Positions 25,089-32,696 of a DNA stretch of 64,000 nt are shown piece by piece. The position numbers were made by a program, and so were the translations under genes. This DNA is from GCA-002793235 sp965267355 (GTDB lineage: Bacteria > Bacteroidota > Bacteroidia > Flavobacteriales_E > Vicingaceae): assembly GCA_965267355.1 (NCBI GenBank), contig OZ253956.1, positions 62,001 to 126,000 on the forward strand, in the 5' to 3' direction. The number at the start of each line of letters is the position of its first letter. Position 1 is the stretch's first letter. The notes under the pieces were generated by a model. It had not been told where the DNA came from and ran no database searches. It saw only the letters and a list, made by a program, of their open reading frames with translations.

Positions 25089-26153
25089 ATGGAAAGGTAT
25101 AATGTAATTGGTGTAATGTCTGGAACATCGCTTGATGGGCTAGACTTATGTTATGCTACGTTTTCAAAAAATTCTGTTTGGTCATTTAATATTCAGAGTG
25201 TTTCAACTATTAATCTCCCTCAACAATTAAAATCGTCACTTTCACAAGCCACAACATTTAGTGGATTAGAAATAAGTTTATTAAACAACTCAATGGGTAA
25301 TTATATTGGAAAAAGCATTAATAACTTTATTACTGAAAAAAATATAAATAGAAAAGAAATAGACTTTATTGCCTCTCATGGTCATACTATTTTTCATCAG
25401 CCAGACAAAAAATTAACCTTGCAAATAGGAAATGGAGCTAACATAGCTTCAAAAACTAAGCTTCCTGTAATATGCGACTTTAGAACTATTGATTTAGCCT
25501 TAAACGGCAATGGAGCACCTCTTGTTCCGATTGGAGACCAATTGTTGTTTTCAGAGTACGATTACTGCATCAACTTAGGTGGGATTTCAAATATTTCTTA
25601 TCAGGAAAATAATAAAAGAATTGCATTCGATATATGTCCTGTTAACATAGTTTTAAATCATCTGGCAAACCAATTAGGTTATGATTATGATAAAAATGGA
25701 GATTGTGCTAAGGCAGGTCAACTAAACACAAAACTATTTAATGAATTAAATAAACTTAACTATTATAATTTACCAGCACCAAAATCATTGGGCTATGAAT
25801 GGGTAAATGAACATATATTTCCTTTGCTCGAATATGACACGCCTTCTAATTTGTTAAGAACATTTGTAGAACATATTGCTTTTCAAATTTCAAATAACCT
25901 TACCAAAAATGGAAAAGCTCTATTCACAGGTGGCGGAACTCATAATGCTTTTTTAATGGAAAGAATTAAAAATTTTACAACTGCTGAAATCATTATTCCA
26001 AGCAAAGAAACAATTGATTTTAAAGAAGCGTTAATTTTTGGTTTTCTTGGAATACTAAGGTGGAGAAATAAAATAAACACCTTAGAAAGTGTTACTGGAG
26101 CTAATTCAAATGCTGTGGGTGGGTGCATCTACAATGCTTTTCCTATTTCATAA
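25089..26153 (+). CDS. anmK: Anhydro-N-acetylmuramic acid kinase
   Basis: 354 residues. It phosphorylates and opens 1,6-anhydro-MurNAc in peptidoglycan recycling. The ATP loop 'GVMSGTSLDGLDL' is at the N-terminus, with 'FIASHGHTIFHQPDK', 'CDFRTIDLALNGNGAPLVPIGD', 'NLGGISNIS' and 'LFTGGGTHNAFL'. It is slightly shorter than proteobacterial AnmK, as is usual in Bacteroidota. Divergent from the acyl-CoA dehydrogenase with 66 nt between starts; a TAAATTTG at 25037-25044 could serve as its -7 element. Confidence 0.95.
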   Translation: MERYNVIGVMSGTSLDGLDLCYATFSKNSVWSFNIQSVSTINLPQQLKSSLSQATTFSGLEISLLNNSMGNYIGKSINNFITEKNINRKEIDFIASHGHTIFHQPDKKLTLQIGNGANIASKTKLPVICDFRTIDLALNGNGAPLVPIGDQLLFSEYDYCINLGGISNISYQENNKRIAFDICPVNIVLNHLANQLGYDYDKNGDCAKAGQLNTKLFNELNKLNYYNLPAPKSLGYEWVNEHIFPLLEYDTPSNLLRTFVEHIAFQISNNLTKNGKALFTGGGTHNAFLMERIKNFTTAEIIIPSKETIDFKEALIFGFLGILRWRNKINTLESVTGANSNAVGGCIYNAFPIS

Positions 26154-26162
26154 AGTTTTAAC

Positions 26163-26170
26163 TATATTTG
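26163..26170 (+). promoter_or_regulatory. Putative -7 element of the symporter operon
   Basis: TATATTTG, an exact TAnnTTTG match, 27 nt before the ATG at 26198. The -33 region is not a clear TTTG. Confidence 0.5.
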
Positions 26171-26197
26171 AACCTCTTAAAAAAATACACCTAGACT

Positions 26198-27799
26198 ATG
26201 AGTAAAATAAAGTTTTTAATTCTTTCTATACTAACATTTTTAACACCGCTTTTAACTTTTGCACAAGAGCAGGCGCAAGAGGTTTTAACATTAGATCAAA
26301 AAATTGATGCTGCGTTTAGACCGATAGCAGATGCCGTAGGAAGTGTTATTTTTTACTCAATAACTTTTGGAGATTATACTGTACCTCTTGTTTTAATTAT
26401 TCTTATTGGGGGGGCAATATTCTTTACACTTTATTTCAAGTTCCCAAATTTCACATTGGTAAGAACTGCCATAAAGGTTGTTAAAGGAGATTATGATGAA
26501 ATTGACCACCATTCGGCTGACGTGGCAGAAGGAGATCCTACTCCTGGTGGCGATGTTTTTGAAACTATCGCTGTGGAAAATGCAGAAGGAGAAGTTTCTC
26601 ACTTTCAGGCCTTAACGGCTGCCCTATCTGCTACAGTTGGTTTGGGTAATATTGCAGGTGTAGCTGTAGCTATATCTATTGGTGGTCCTGGTGCTACATT
26701 TTGGATGATATTAGCAGGTTTATTTGGTATGGCTTCAAAGTTTACAGAATGTACCTTAGGTGTTAAATACAGAGAAGTAACCGAAGATGGAACAGTTCAT
26801 GGAGGTCCAATGTATTACTTATCTAAAGGACTAAAAGAAAGAGGGATGGGTGGTTTCGGAAAAGTGCTCGCCATTTTCTTTGCGATAATGTGTGTAGGTG
26901 GTTCTTTCGGTGGAGGAAATATGTTTCAAGCTAATCAAGCAGCAGCCCAAATCATTGGTAAATTCGGAATTGAGAGTGGAGCAGCTGGTGCTTTAATTGG
27001 TGTTGTAATGGCGATTATTGTTGGTGCAGTAATCATTGGTGGAATCAAAAGAATTGGTTCAGTTACTGAAAAGGTAGTTCCATTAATGGCTGCATTATAT
27101 GTAGGAACTGCTTTAGTTATTATATTTATGAATATATCTCACGTCCCAACAGCTTTCGGTTTAATATTCGATGGAGCATTTAGCCCAAGTGGAGCTTTAG
27201 GTGGATTTGCAGGTGTTTTACTTGTTGGGTTTCAAAGAGCAGCATTCTCTAATGAAGCAGGAGTTGGTTCAGCTGCTATTGCTCACTCAGCCGTTAAAAC
27301 AAAATATCCTGCATCTGAAGGAATTGTTGCACTCTTAGAACCTTTTATTGATACAGTTGTTATTTGTACAATGACGGCATTAGTTTTAATCATAACTAAC
27401 ATTGAGGGTGGTTTTATTAATTATGGTGAAGCTGGTGTTGGTGGAATTGAATTAACAGCTACTGCATTTGATTCAGTAATTAATGGTTCTTCTTGGGTAT
27501 TAATGATTGCCGCAGTATTATTTGCTATATCAACGATGCTTTCATGGTCTTATTATGGATTACAAGCATGGAAGTTTTTATTCGGTAAAGGAAAAGTAGT
27601 TGATATTGTTTATAAAATAATTTTCTTAAATTTCATTTGGATTGGTGCTGCAATTGGTTTAGGAGCAGTTATCGACTTTTCGGATGCCATGATTTTTGCA
27701 ATGGTTTTCCCTAATATTATTGGGTTAATTTTATTATCTCCAAAAGTTAGAGAAGAATTGAAAATATATAAAGATAAAATCAAATCCGTAGCTAAGTAA
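26198..27799 (+). CDS. Sodium:alanine symporter family protein (AGCS)
   Basis: 533 residues with about eleven hydrophobic segments. The N-terminus has a signal-like segment ending near TFAQ. Family motifs are 'ALTAALSATVGLGNIAGVA', 'GPGATFWMILAGLFGMASKF', 'VHGGPMYYL', 'GFQRAAFSNEAGVGSAAIAHS' and 'TMLSWSYYGLQAWKFLFG'. It imports alanine or glycine with sodium at the inner membrane. A 60-residue acidic loop (about 95-130, 'DHHSADVAEGDPTPGGD') is typical of the Bacteroidota subgroup. First gene of a tight unit with the HhH, apt and dehydrogenase genes. Confidence 0.93.
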   Translation: MSKIKFLILSILTFLTPLLTFAQEQAQEVLTLDQKIDAAFRPIADAVGSVIFYSITFGDYTVPLVLIILIGGAIFFTLYFKFPNFTLVRTAIKVVKGDYDEIDHHSADVAEGDPTPGGDVFETIAVENAEGEVSHFQALTAALSATVGLGNIAGVAVAISIGGPGATFWMILAGLFGMASKFTECTLGVKYREVTEDGTVHGGPMYYLSKGLKERGMGGFGKVLAIFFAIMCVGGSFGGGNMFQANQAAAQIIGKFGIESGAAGALIGVVMAIIVGAVIIGGIKRIGSVTEKVVPLMAALYVGTALVIIFMNISHVPTAFGLIFDGAFSPSGALGGFAGVLLVGFQRAAFSNEAGVGSAAIAHSAVKTKYPASEGIVALLEPFIDTVVICTMTALVLIITNIEGGFINYGEAGVGGIELTATAFDSVINGSSWVLMIAAVLFAISTMLSWSYYGLQAWKFLFGKGKVVDIVYKIIFLNFIWIGAAIGLGAVIDFSDAMIFAMVFPNIIGLILLSPKVREELKIYKDKIKSVAK

Positions 27800-27807
27800 C
27801 ACTTTAA

Positions 27808-28908
27808 ATGAGCATAAAAAACTATTTCGCATTTACCCGTGGAGAAAAAAGAGGTGCGGTAGTTTTATTAGTAATTATAGTCTTATTAATTATTGCTCAA
27901 TTTTCTACTGATTTTTTAAAAGAACAACAGCAAACCGATTTCTCAGAATTTGAATCTCAAATCAATGCTTTTGAAAAAGAATTAAAAGAAAATAATAAAC
28001 CTGAAACGGTAGAATTACAACTTTTCGATTTTAACCCTAACACCATTTCTGATGATGAGTGGAAACAACTTGGCTTTAAGGAGTGGCAAATTAAAACCAT
28101 TAACAATTATAAAGTTAAAGGTGGTAATTGGAAAACCAAAAGTGATGTTGCTAAAATTTACGGTTTAGATAGCAACCATTACAAACAGCTTAAACCTTAT
28201 ATCTTACTTCCTGAAAACATTAAAGATGAAACTAAAAACTATAAGAGTGACAATAATATTAAACCTACCTACTTTAAGTTTAACCCAAACACCATATCTA
28301 AAAGCAAGTGGGAAAAATTAGGTTTTAAAGATTGGCAAATCAAAACCATCTTTAATTATAAAGCTAAAGGTGGTAACTGGAAAACTAAAAGTGATGTAGC
28401 CAAAATTTATGGGCTTTCGGATGATGATTACCAAAAATTAGAACCTTACATTCTTTTACCAGAAAAAATAGAAAATCAACCTACCACTTCTAAAAAAGAT
28501 TTTAGTAAAAAAGTAAATATTAACACAGCTAATAAAAGTGAACTTACCAACCTAAAAGGTATCTATTCCGAAAAATATGCTGCAATAATTATTAAGTACA
28601 GAAATAACTTAGGTGGTTTTGTAAAAAAAGAACAGCTGTTAGAGGTATGGAACATGAAAAAAGAAACCTACGAAGGATTTTTACCACAAGTTGAACTTGG
28701 AAGCACAAAACCAAAACAAATTAACATTAATCATGCAACTGCTGAGGAACTAAAAAAACATCCTTACCTAAGCTGGAATACTGCCAATACAATAGTTAAA
28801 TATCGAAAAACACATGGTAATTTTAAATCTGTATCAGAAATTAAAAAGATTCACTTAATATCAGACGATTTATTTAATAAAATTGAACCTTATTTAAAAA
28901 CAAAATAA
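27808..28908 (+). CDS. Membrane-anchored helix-hairpin-helix protein (ComEA-like)
   Basis: 366 residues. One N-terminal transmembrane segment (about 17-35), then four helix-hairpin-helix units. Units one and two (about 73-123 and 156-206) are near copies, both containing 'WQIKTI.NYK.KGGNWKTKSDVAKIYGL'. Units three and four begin 'VNINTANKSELTNLKGI' and 'ININHATAEELKKHPYL', the ComEA type. ComEA proteins bind incoming DNA during transformation; whether that applies here is not shown. It lies 8 nt after the symporter gene and 1 nt before apt. Confidence 0.85.
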   Translation: MSIKNYFAFTRGEKRGAVVLLVIIVLLIIAQFSTDFLKEQQQTDFSEFESQINAFEKELKENNKPETVELQLFDFNPNTISDDEWKQLGFKEWQIKTINNYKVKGGNWKTKSDVAKIYGLDSNHYKQLKPYILLPENIKDETKNYKSDNNIKPTYFKFNPNTISKSKWEKLGFKDWQIKTIFNYKAKGGNWKTKSDVAKIYGLSDDDYQKLEPYILLPEKIENQPTTSKKDFSKKVNINTANKSELTNLKGIYSEKYAAIIIKYRNNLGGFVKKEQLLEVWNMKKETYEGFLPQVELGSTKPKQININHATAEELKKHPYLSWNTANTIVKYRKTHGNFKSVSEIKKIHLISDDLFNKIEPYLKTK

Positions 28909-28909
28909 T

Positions 28910-29437
28910 ATGCTTAAAGAAACTATAATTAAAACAATAAGAGATGTATCGGATTTTCCGAAACCAGGTATTGTTTTTAAAGACATTACCCCTATCCTAC
29001 TCGATCATCAACTTACTTTGCAAATAGCTGAAGAAATAGCTAGCATTCATCAAAACGATAAAATAGATGCTGTTGCAGGAATAGAGAGCAGAGGTTTTTG
29101 GTTTGGAATTATGCTTGCCAACAAACTAAAAGTACCTTTCATTCCTATCCGAAAAAAAGGAAAACTGCCTTATAAAACAGTTTCTTATAAGTATGATTTA
29201 GAGTATGGTTCAGCAGAAATAGAAATGCATGAAGATGCAGTAAAAGAAAATTGGAATGTTCTTATCCATGATGATCTACTAGCTACAGGAGGTACAGCTC
29301 AAGCCGCAGCCGAACTAATTATACAACAAAAAGGAACTATAGCTGGATTTAGTTTTGTGGTTACATTAGATTTTTTAAACGGTAATGAAATGCTATTAGA
29401 TTATTCCCAAAATATTAGTAGTTTAGTGCACTTTTAA
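28910..29437 (+). CDS. apt: Adenine phosphoribosyltransferase
   Basis: 175 residues. A purine salvage enzyme forming AMP from adenine and PRPP. 'FPKPGIVFKDITPILLD' is at the N-terminus, with 'AGIESRGFWFG', 'PFIPIRKKGKLPYKT', and the PRPP loop 'VLIHDDLLATGGTA' with the conserved paired acids. Start ATG 1 nt after the HhH gene stop. Confidence 0.97.
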   Translation: MLKETIIKTIRDVSDFPKPGIVFKDITPILLDHQLTLQIAEEIASIHQNDKIDAVAGIESRGFWFGIMLANKLKVPFIPIRKKGKLPYKTVSYKYDLEYGSAEIEMHEDAVKENWNVLIHDDLLATGGTAQAAAELIIQQKGTIAGFSFVVTLDFLNGNEMLLDYSQNISSLVHF

Positions 29438-29448
29438 ATTTTTTGGAT

Positions 29449-30588
29449 ATGGATTTTATGATTAGTGAAAATCAACAAATGATTGCACAAATGGTGCGAG
29501 ATTTTGCTGAAAAAGAGATACGACCAAATAGATATCAGTGGGACAAAGACGAGCATTTTCCTGTTGATGTGATGAAAAAAATGGGGGAATTAGGTTTATT
29601 AGGAATTTATATCCCTGAAGAATATGGAGGTTCTGGGTTCGGTTATCATGAATATGTTACAGCATTGATTGAATTAGGTAAAGTTTGTGGTGGTGTTGGA
29701 TTGAGTGTGGCTGCACATAACTCCTTATGTACTGGTCATATTTATTACCATGGTAGTGAAGAACAAAAAAAGAAATATCTCCCAAAACTAGCTTCTGGGG
29801 AGTGGATTGGTGCTTGGGGTTTAACAGAAGCCAATACAGGTTCCGATGCTATGAGAATGAAAGCCACTGCCGTTAAAGAGGGTAATGAATGGGTACTTAA
29901 TGGTACAAAAAACTGGATTACACACGGTTTAAGTGGTGATGTAGCCGTAGTTTTAATTAGAACAGGTGAATTGTTGGATAGTAGAGGAATTACCGCTTTT
30001 ATCATAGAAAAAGGAACTCCTGGGTTTTCGGCTGTAAAAATAGTTGATAAGCTAGGTGTTAGAGCTAGTGAAACTGCAGAGTTAATATTTGACAACGTAA
30101 GAATACCTGAAGAAAATGTAATTGGTGAAGTTGGAATGGGATTTATTCAAGCTATGCAAGTACTAGATGGAGGTAGAATTTCCATTGCTGCATTGAGTTG
30201 TGGCGTTGCAAGAGGTGCTTATGAGGCTTCCTTGCAATATGCTAAGGAAAGAGAACAATTTGGAAAACCTATTGCTAACTTTCAAGCAATTGCTTTTAAA
30301 TTAGCTGATATGGCTACTGAGGTAGATGCAGCAGAATTACTTACTTATCAAGCTGCTGATTTAAAGAACAAAAAATTACCTATGACTAAACAAGGGGCTT
30401 TTGCGAAATATTATGCTAGTGAGGTTTCTGTTAGATGTGGAAATGAAGCAGTACAAATTATGGGTGGTTATGGTTTTACAAAAGAATACCCTGCTGAAAA
30501 GTATTTAAGAGATTCTAAACTAATGACCATAGGTGAAGGAACCTCTGAAATACAAAAATTAGTTATTTCAAGAGAAATTTTAAGCTAA
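29449..30588 (+). CDS. Acyl-CoA dehydrogenase (second copy)
   Basis: 379 residues. The same family as the gene at 23.9-25.0 kb but only moderately similar. Motifs are 'WGLTEANTGSDAMRMKATAV', 'NWITHGLSGDVAVVL', 'QVLDGGRISIAALSCG', 'VQIMGGYGFTKEYPAEKYLRD', and the catalytic Glu in 'GEGTSEIQKLV'. The ATG at 29449 (MDFMISENQQMI) matches the family N-terminus. A TTG six bases upstream is less likely. Last gene of the symporter-HhH-apt unit; the acyl chain length preference is unknown. Confidence 0.93.
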   Translation: MDFMISENQQMIAQMVRDFAEKEIRPNRYQWDKDEHFPVDVMKKMGELGLLGIYIPEEYGGSGFGYHEYVTALIELGKVCGGVGLSVAAHNSLCTGHIYYHGSEEQKKKYLPKLASGEWIGAWGLTEANTGSDAMRMKATAVKEGNEWVLNGTKNWITHGLSGDVAVVLIRTGELLDSRGITAFIIEKGTPGFSAVKIVDKLGVRASETAELIFDNVRIPEENVIGEVGMGFIQAMQVLDGGRISIAALSCGVARGAYEASLQYAKEREQFGKPIANFQAIAFKLADMATEVDAAELLTYQAADLKNKKLPMTKQGAFAKYYASEVSVRCGNEAVQIMGGYGFTKEYPAEKYLRDSKLMTIGEGTSEIQKLVISREILS

Positions 30589-30591
30589 TTG

Positions 30592-30622
30592 TTTGTGAGT
30601 TATATTTTAATCACTACATTTG
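30592..30622 (+). promoter_or_regulatory. Promoter of rpsU
   Basis: TTTG at 30592-30595, 19-nt spacer, TACATTTG at 30615-30622: complete consensus. Predicted leader about 26 nt, carrying a strong Shine-Dalgarno site. Confidence 0.8.
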
Positions 30623-30640
30623 CAGCCCTTAAAAATTAAA

Positions 30641-30646
30641 AAGGAG
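30641..30646 (+). promoter_or_regulatory. Strong Shine-Dalgarno site of rpsU
   Basis: AAGGAG lies 6 nt before the rpsU ATG. Most genes in the window have no such site, as usual for Bacteroidota. In Flavobacterium johnsoniae rpsU is known to keep a strong site, linked to control by bS21-dependent masking of the anti-Shine-Dalgarno. Confidence 0.8.
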
Positions 30647-30652
30647 AACGAA

Positions 30653-30844
30653 ATGATTATTATTCCGATTAAAGAAGGTGAAAACATTGAGAGAGCTTTA
30701 AAGCGTTACAAAAAAAAGTTTGAAAGAACTGGTACGCTCAAAGAATTAAGAAACAGAAAGCAGTATACTAAGCCATCTGTTGAGAGAAGAGCTGAAAAGC
30801 TTAAAGCTATCTATGTTGAGCAATTAAAAAAAGCTGAAGAATAA
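30653..30844 (+). CDS. rpsU: Ribosomal protein bS21
   Basis: 63 residues. A small-subunit protein near the 3' end of 16S rRNA. The sequence is highly basic, with 'EGENIERALKRYKKKFERTG' and 'LRNRKQYTKPSVERR'. The ATG at 30653 is set by the AAGGAG just upstream; a further TTG at 30620 lies in the promoter. Followed by a strong hairpin terminator, then xer and hpf. In this order bS21 helps hide the anti-Shine-Dalgarno, so its own site can give feedback control. Confidence 0.97.
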   Translation: MIIIPIKEGENIERALKRYKKKFERTGTLKELRNRKQYTKPSVERRAEKLKAIYVEQLKKAEE

Positions 30845-30869
30845 AAAATATTCTTTCTACACATATTTT

Positions 30870-30930
30870 AAGTAGTTTATCTTATAACTTTATTTTTAAT
30901 TTTACGTTTATAGGATAAACTACTTTTTTT
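30870..30930 (+). terminator. Terminator between rpsU and the Xer recombinase gene
   Basis: A 12-bp perfect stem AAGTAGTTTATC / GATAAACTACTT with a 32-nt AT-rich loop is followed by a run of T that ends directly at the xer ATG (30931). Transcription of xer must read through it or start inside it. Confidence 0.75.
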
Positions 30931-31812
30931 ATGCCTCACATTTTATCGTTTTGTGAATACCTAACCCACCAAAAAAGGTATTCCCTACACACCATTACTG
31001 CATACAAAAAAGATCTATTACAATTTCAAGAGTTTATAACTAAAAAATTTGAAACAACAACGTTTAAAGATGTAAAAGCAAGCTTTATTCGCTCCTGGAT
31101 AGTTACACTAATTGAACAAGGTGTAAGCACAAGAACCATCAACAGGAAAATTTCAACCTTAAAATCATTTTATAGATACCTTATCAAAAATGATGTAACG
31201 AAAAACAATCCTATGCTTAAAGTTGTTTCTCCAAAAACCTCAAAACGTTTACCCGTCTTTATCAAAGAACAAGAAATAAACGATTTATTTACCACCATAT
31301 CATTTAATGATGATTATGAAGGCATTAGAGATAAAATGATACTTGAATTGTTTTATGCAATCGGCTTGCGATTATCAGAGCTTATTGAACTTAAAACTAC
31401 CTCTATAGATTTAGCTAATAACTCGATTAAAGTTATTGGCAAAAGAAATAAAGAAAGAATCATTCCATTAAACAACAAAATTGAAAATCAACTTAAAAAA
31501 TATCTTCATGAACGAGACAATATGGAAGAAAAAGAACCTTATCTTTTTTTAACAAAATTTGGCAAAAAACTTTATCCAAAACTTGTTTACAGTATAGTAA
31601 ATTCTTATCTTAGTCAAGTAACAACAGTCAACAAAAAGAGTCCACACGTTCTTAGACATACATTTGCTACACACATGTTAAACAATGGCGCAAATTTAAA
31701 TGCCATTAAAGAGTTATTGGGACATGCTAATCTTTCTGCAACCCAAGTTTACACACACAATACAATAGAAAAATTAAAGAATATTCATAAACAAGCCCAT
31801 CCAAAGGCTTAA
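30931..31812 (+). CDS. xerC: Tyrosine recombinase XerC/XerD family
   Basis: 293 residues. A site-specific recombinase resolving chromosome dimers at dif. The N-terminal SAM-like DNA-binding domain ('YSLHTITAYKKDLLQF') is followed by the catalytic core, complete with Arg147, Lys171, His239, Arg242, His265 and nucleophile Tyr274. Its place between rpsU and hpf is conserved in Bacteroidota and points to a housekeeping role rather than an integrase of a mobile element. XerC versus XerD cannot be settled from sequence alone. The ATG directly follows the terminator T run. Confidence 0.9.
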   Translation: MPHILSFCEYLTHQKRYSLHTITAYKKDLLQFQEFITKKFETTTFKDVKASFIRSWIVTLIEQGVSTRTINRKISTLKSFYRYLIKNDVTKNNPMLKVVSPKTSKRLPVFIKEQEINDLFTTISFNDDYEGIRDKMILELFYAIGLRLSELIELKTTSIDLANNSIKVIGKRNKERIIPLNNKIENQLKKYLHERDNMEEKEPYLFLTKFGKKLYPKLVYSIVNSYLSQVTTVNKKSPHVLRHTFATHMLNNGANLNAIKELLGHANLSATQVYTHNTIEKLKNIHKQAHPKA

Positions 31813-31814
31813 AA

Positions 31815-31821
31815 AAGGAGG
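31815..31821 (+). promoter_or_regulatory. Strong Shine-Dalgarno site of hpf
   Basis: AAGGAGG lies 5 nt before the hpf ATG, the best anti-Shine-Dalgarno match seen in the window. It directly follows the xer stop codon. Confidence 0.8.
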
Positions 31822-31826
31822 CAAAG

Positions 31827-32132
31827 ATGAAAGTAAATTTAAAAATCAGCTCTGTGCATTTCGATGCAGATAAAAAGTTAATTGAGTTTATTCAAAATCG
31901 AGTTGACAAATTGGCCAATTATTATGACAAAATAATTGATGGAGAAGTAATTCTTAAAGTTGAAAACTCACATGACACTGAAAACAAAGTTGCCGAAATA
32001 AAATTATTAGTACCTGGCAATGATATTTTTGCAAAAAAGCAGTGTAAATCTTTTGAAGAAGCAACTGATACTGCGGTTGAAGCACTTAGAAGACAGTTAA
32101 AAAAACATAAAGAAAAACTTAGAAAAGTTTAA
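31827..32132 (+). CDS. hpf: Ribosome hibernation-promoting factor (HPF/YfiA family)
   Basis: 101 residues, the short form. It binds the decoding region of idle ribosomes and promotes inactive 70S or dimer states. Features are 'VNLKISSVHFDADKKLIEFI', 'VDKLANYYDKIIDGEVILKV' and the basic tail 'LRRQLKKHKEKLRKV'. No long-form C-terminal dimerisation domain. It is likely cotranscribed with xer and has a strong Shine-Dalgarno like rpsU. The following hairpin at 32187 is its terminator. Confidence 0.95.
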   Translation: MKVNLKISSVHFDADKKLIEFIQNRVDKLANYYDKIIDGEVILKVENSHDTENKVAEIKLLVPGNDIFAKKQCKSFEEATDTAVEALRRQLKKHKEKLRKV

Positions 32133-32156
32133 TTCAAAAAAATAGATACTAATTTG

Positions 32157-32187
32157 TTTGATTAGTATAAAATCTTTTATACATTTG
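32157..32187 (+). promoter_or_regulatory. Promoter of the tRNA-tuf operon
   Basis: TTTG at 32157-32160, 19-nt spacer, TACATTTG at 32180-32187. Full consensus. Its last G is also the first base of the terminator hairpin stem at 32187-32218. Confidence 0.8.
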
Positions 32188-32218
32188 CAGACCTTTTTAC
32201 GGAGAGGTCTGCTTTTTT
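32187..32218 (+). terminator. Intrinsic terminator of hpf, overlapping the tRNA operon promoter
   Basis: GCAGACCT / AGGTCTGC stem (8 bp) with a 10-nt loop, followed by six T. RNA started at the overlapping promoter, near 32192, would lack the first bases of the left arm and could escape it; readthrough RNA from hpf contains the complete hairpin. Confidence 0.8.
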
Positions 32219-32249
32219 ATGGTGAAAACTCAATAAAATCGCAGTAAAA

Positions 32250-32323
32250 GCCGATGTAGCTCAGCTGGCTAGAGCAGCTGATTTGTAATCAGCAGGTCGT
32301 GGGTTCGAGTCCCTCCATCGGCT
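32250..32323 (+). tRNA. tRNA-Thr (anticodon TGT)
   Basis: 74 nt. Acceptor GCCGATG / CATCGGC, D arm with GCTCAGCTGG, anticodon stem GCTGA / TCAGC with loop TTTGTAA (anticodon 32284-32286), T arm with GGTTCGAGTCC. CCA is not encoded. First of four tRNA genes before tuf. Confidence 0.97.
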
Positions 32324-32361
32324 CGGTTCTTTAAAAAATTGAACACAACATTTAAAACGTT

Positions 32362-32443
32362 GGGGAAATACTCAAGCGGTCAACGAGGACAGACTGTAAA
32401 TCTGTTGGCTACGCCTTCGTAGGTTCGAATCCTGCTTTCCCCA
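32362..32443 (+). tRNA. tRNA-Tyr (anticodon GTA)
   Basis: 82 nt with the long variable arm of tyrosine tRNAs (GGCTACGCCTTCGTA region). Acceptor GGGGAAA / TTTCCCC; anticodon stem ACAGA / TCTGT with loop CTGTAAA, anticodon at 32396-32398. CCA not encoded. Confidence 0.96.
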
Positions 32444-32459
32444 CGAGACACTAAAATTA

Positions 32460-32533
32460 GCGGGAGTAGCTCAGCTGGCTAGAGCGTCAGCCTTCCAAGC
32501 TGAGGGTCGCGGGTTCGAATCCCGTCTCCCGCT
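32460..32533 (+). tRNA. tRNA-Gly (anticodon TCC)
   Basis: 74 nt. Acceptor GCGGGAG / CTCCCGC, anticodon stem TCAGC / GCTGA, loop CTTCCAA with anticodon at 32494-32496, T arm GGTTCGAATCC. A T run follows directly, but the operon continues to the next tRNA. Confidence 0.97.
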
Positions 32534-32562
32534 CTTTTTTAAATATATCGGTTAAGAGTTAA

Positions 32563-32634
<72 letters not shown>

Positions 32635-32696
32635 CTAAAAAATAGAATTAATAAAAAGTAAATTATAAACTTGAATTTTAATATAAACCAATAATT

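Noticed and set aside
30931..31812. Integrase of a mobile element
   Set aside because: The recombinase is in the conserved rpsU-xer-hpf order, with no attachment repeats or phage genes near; a housekeeping Xer protein is more likely.
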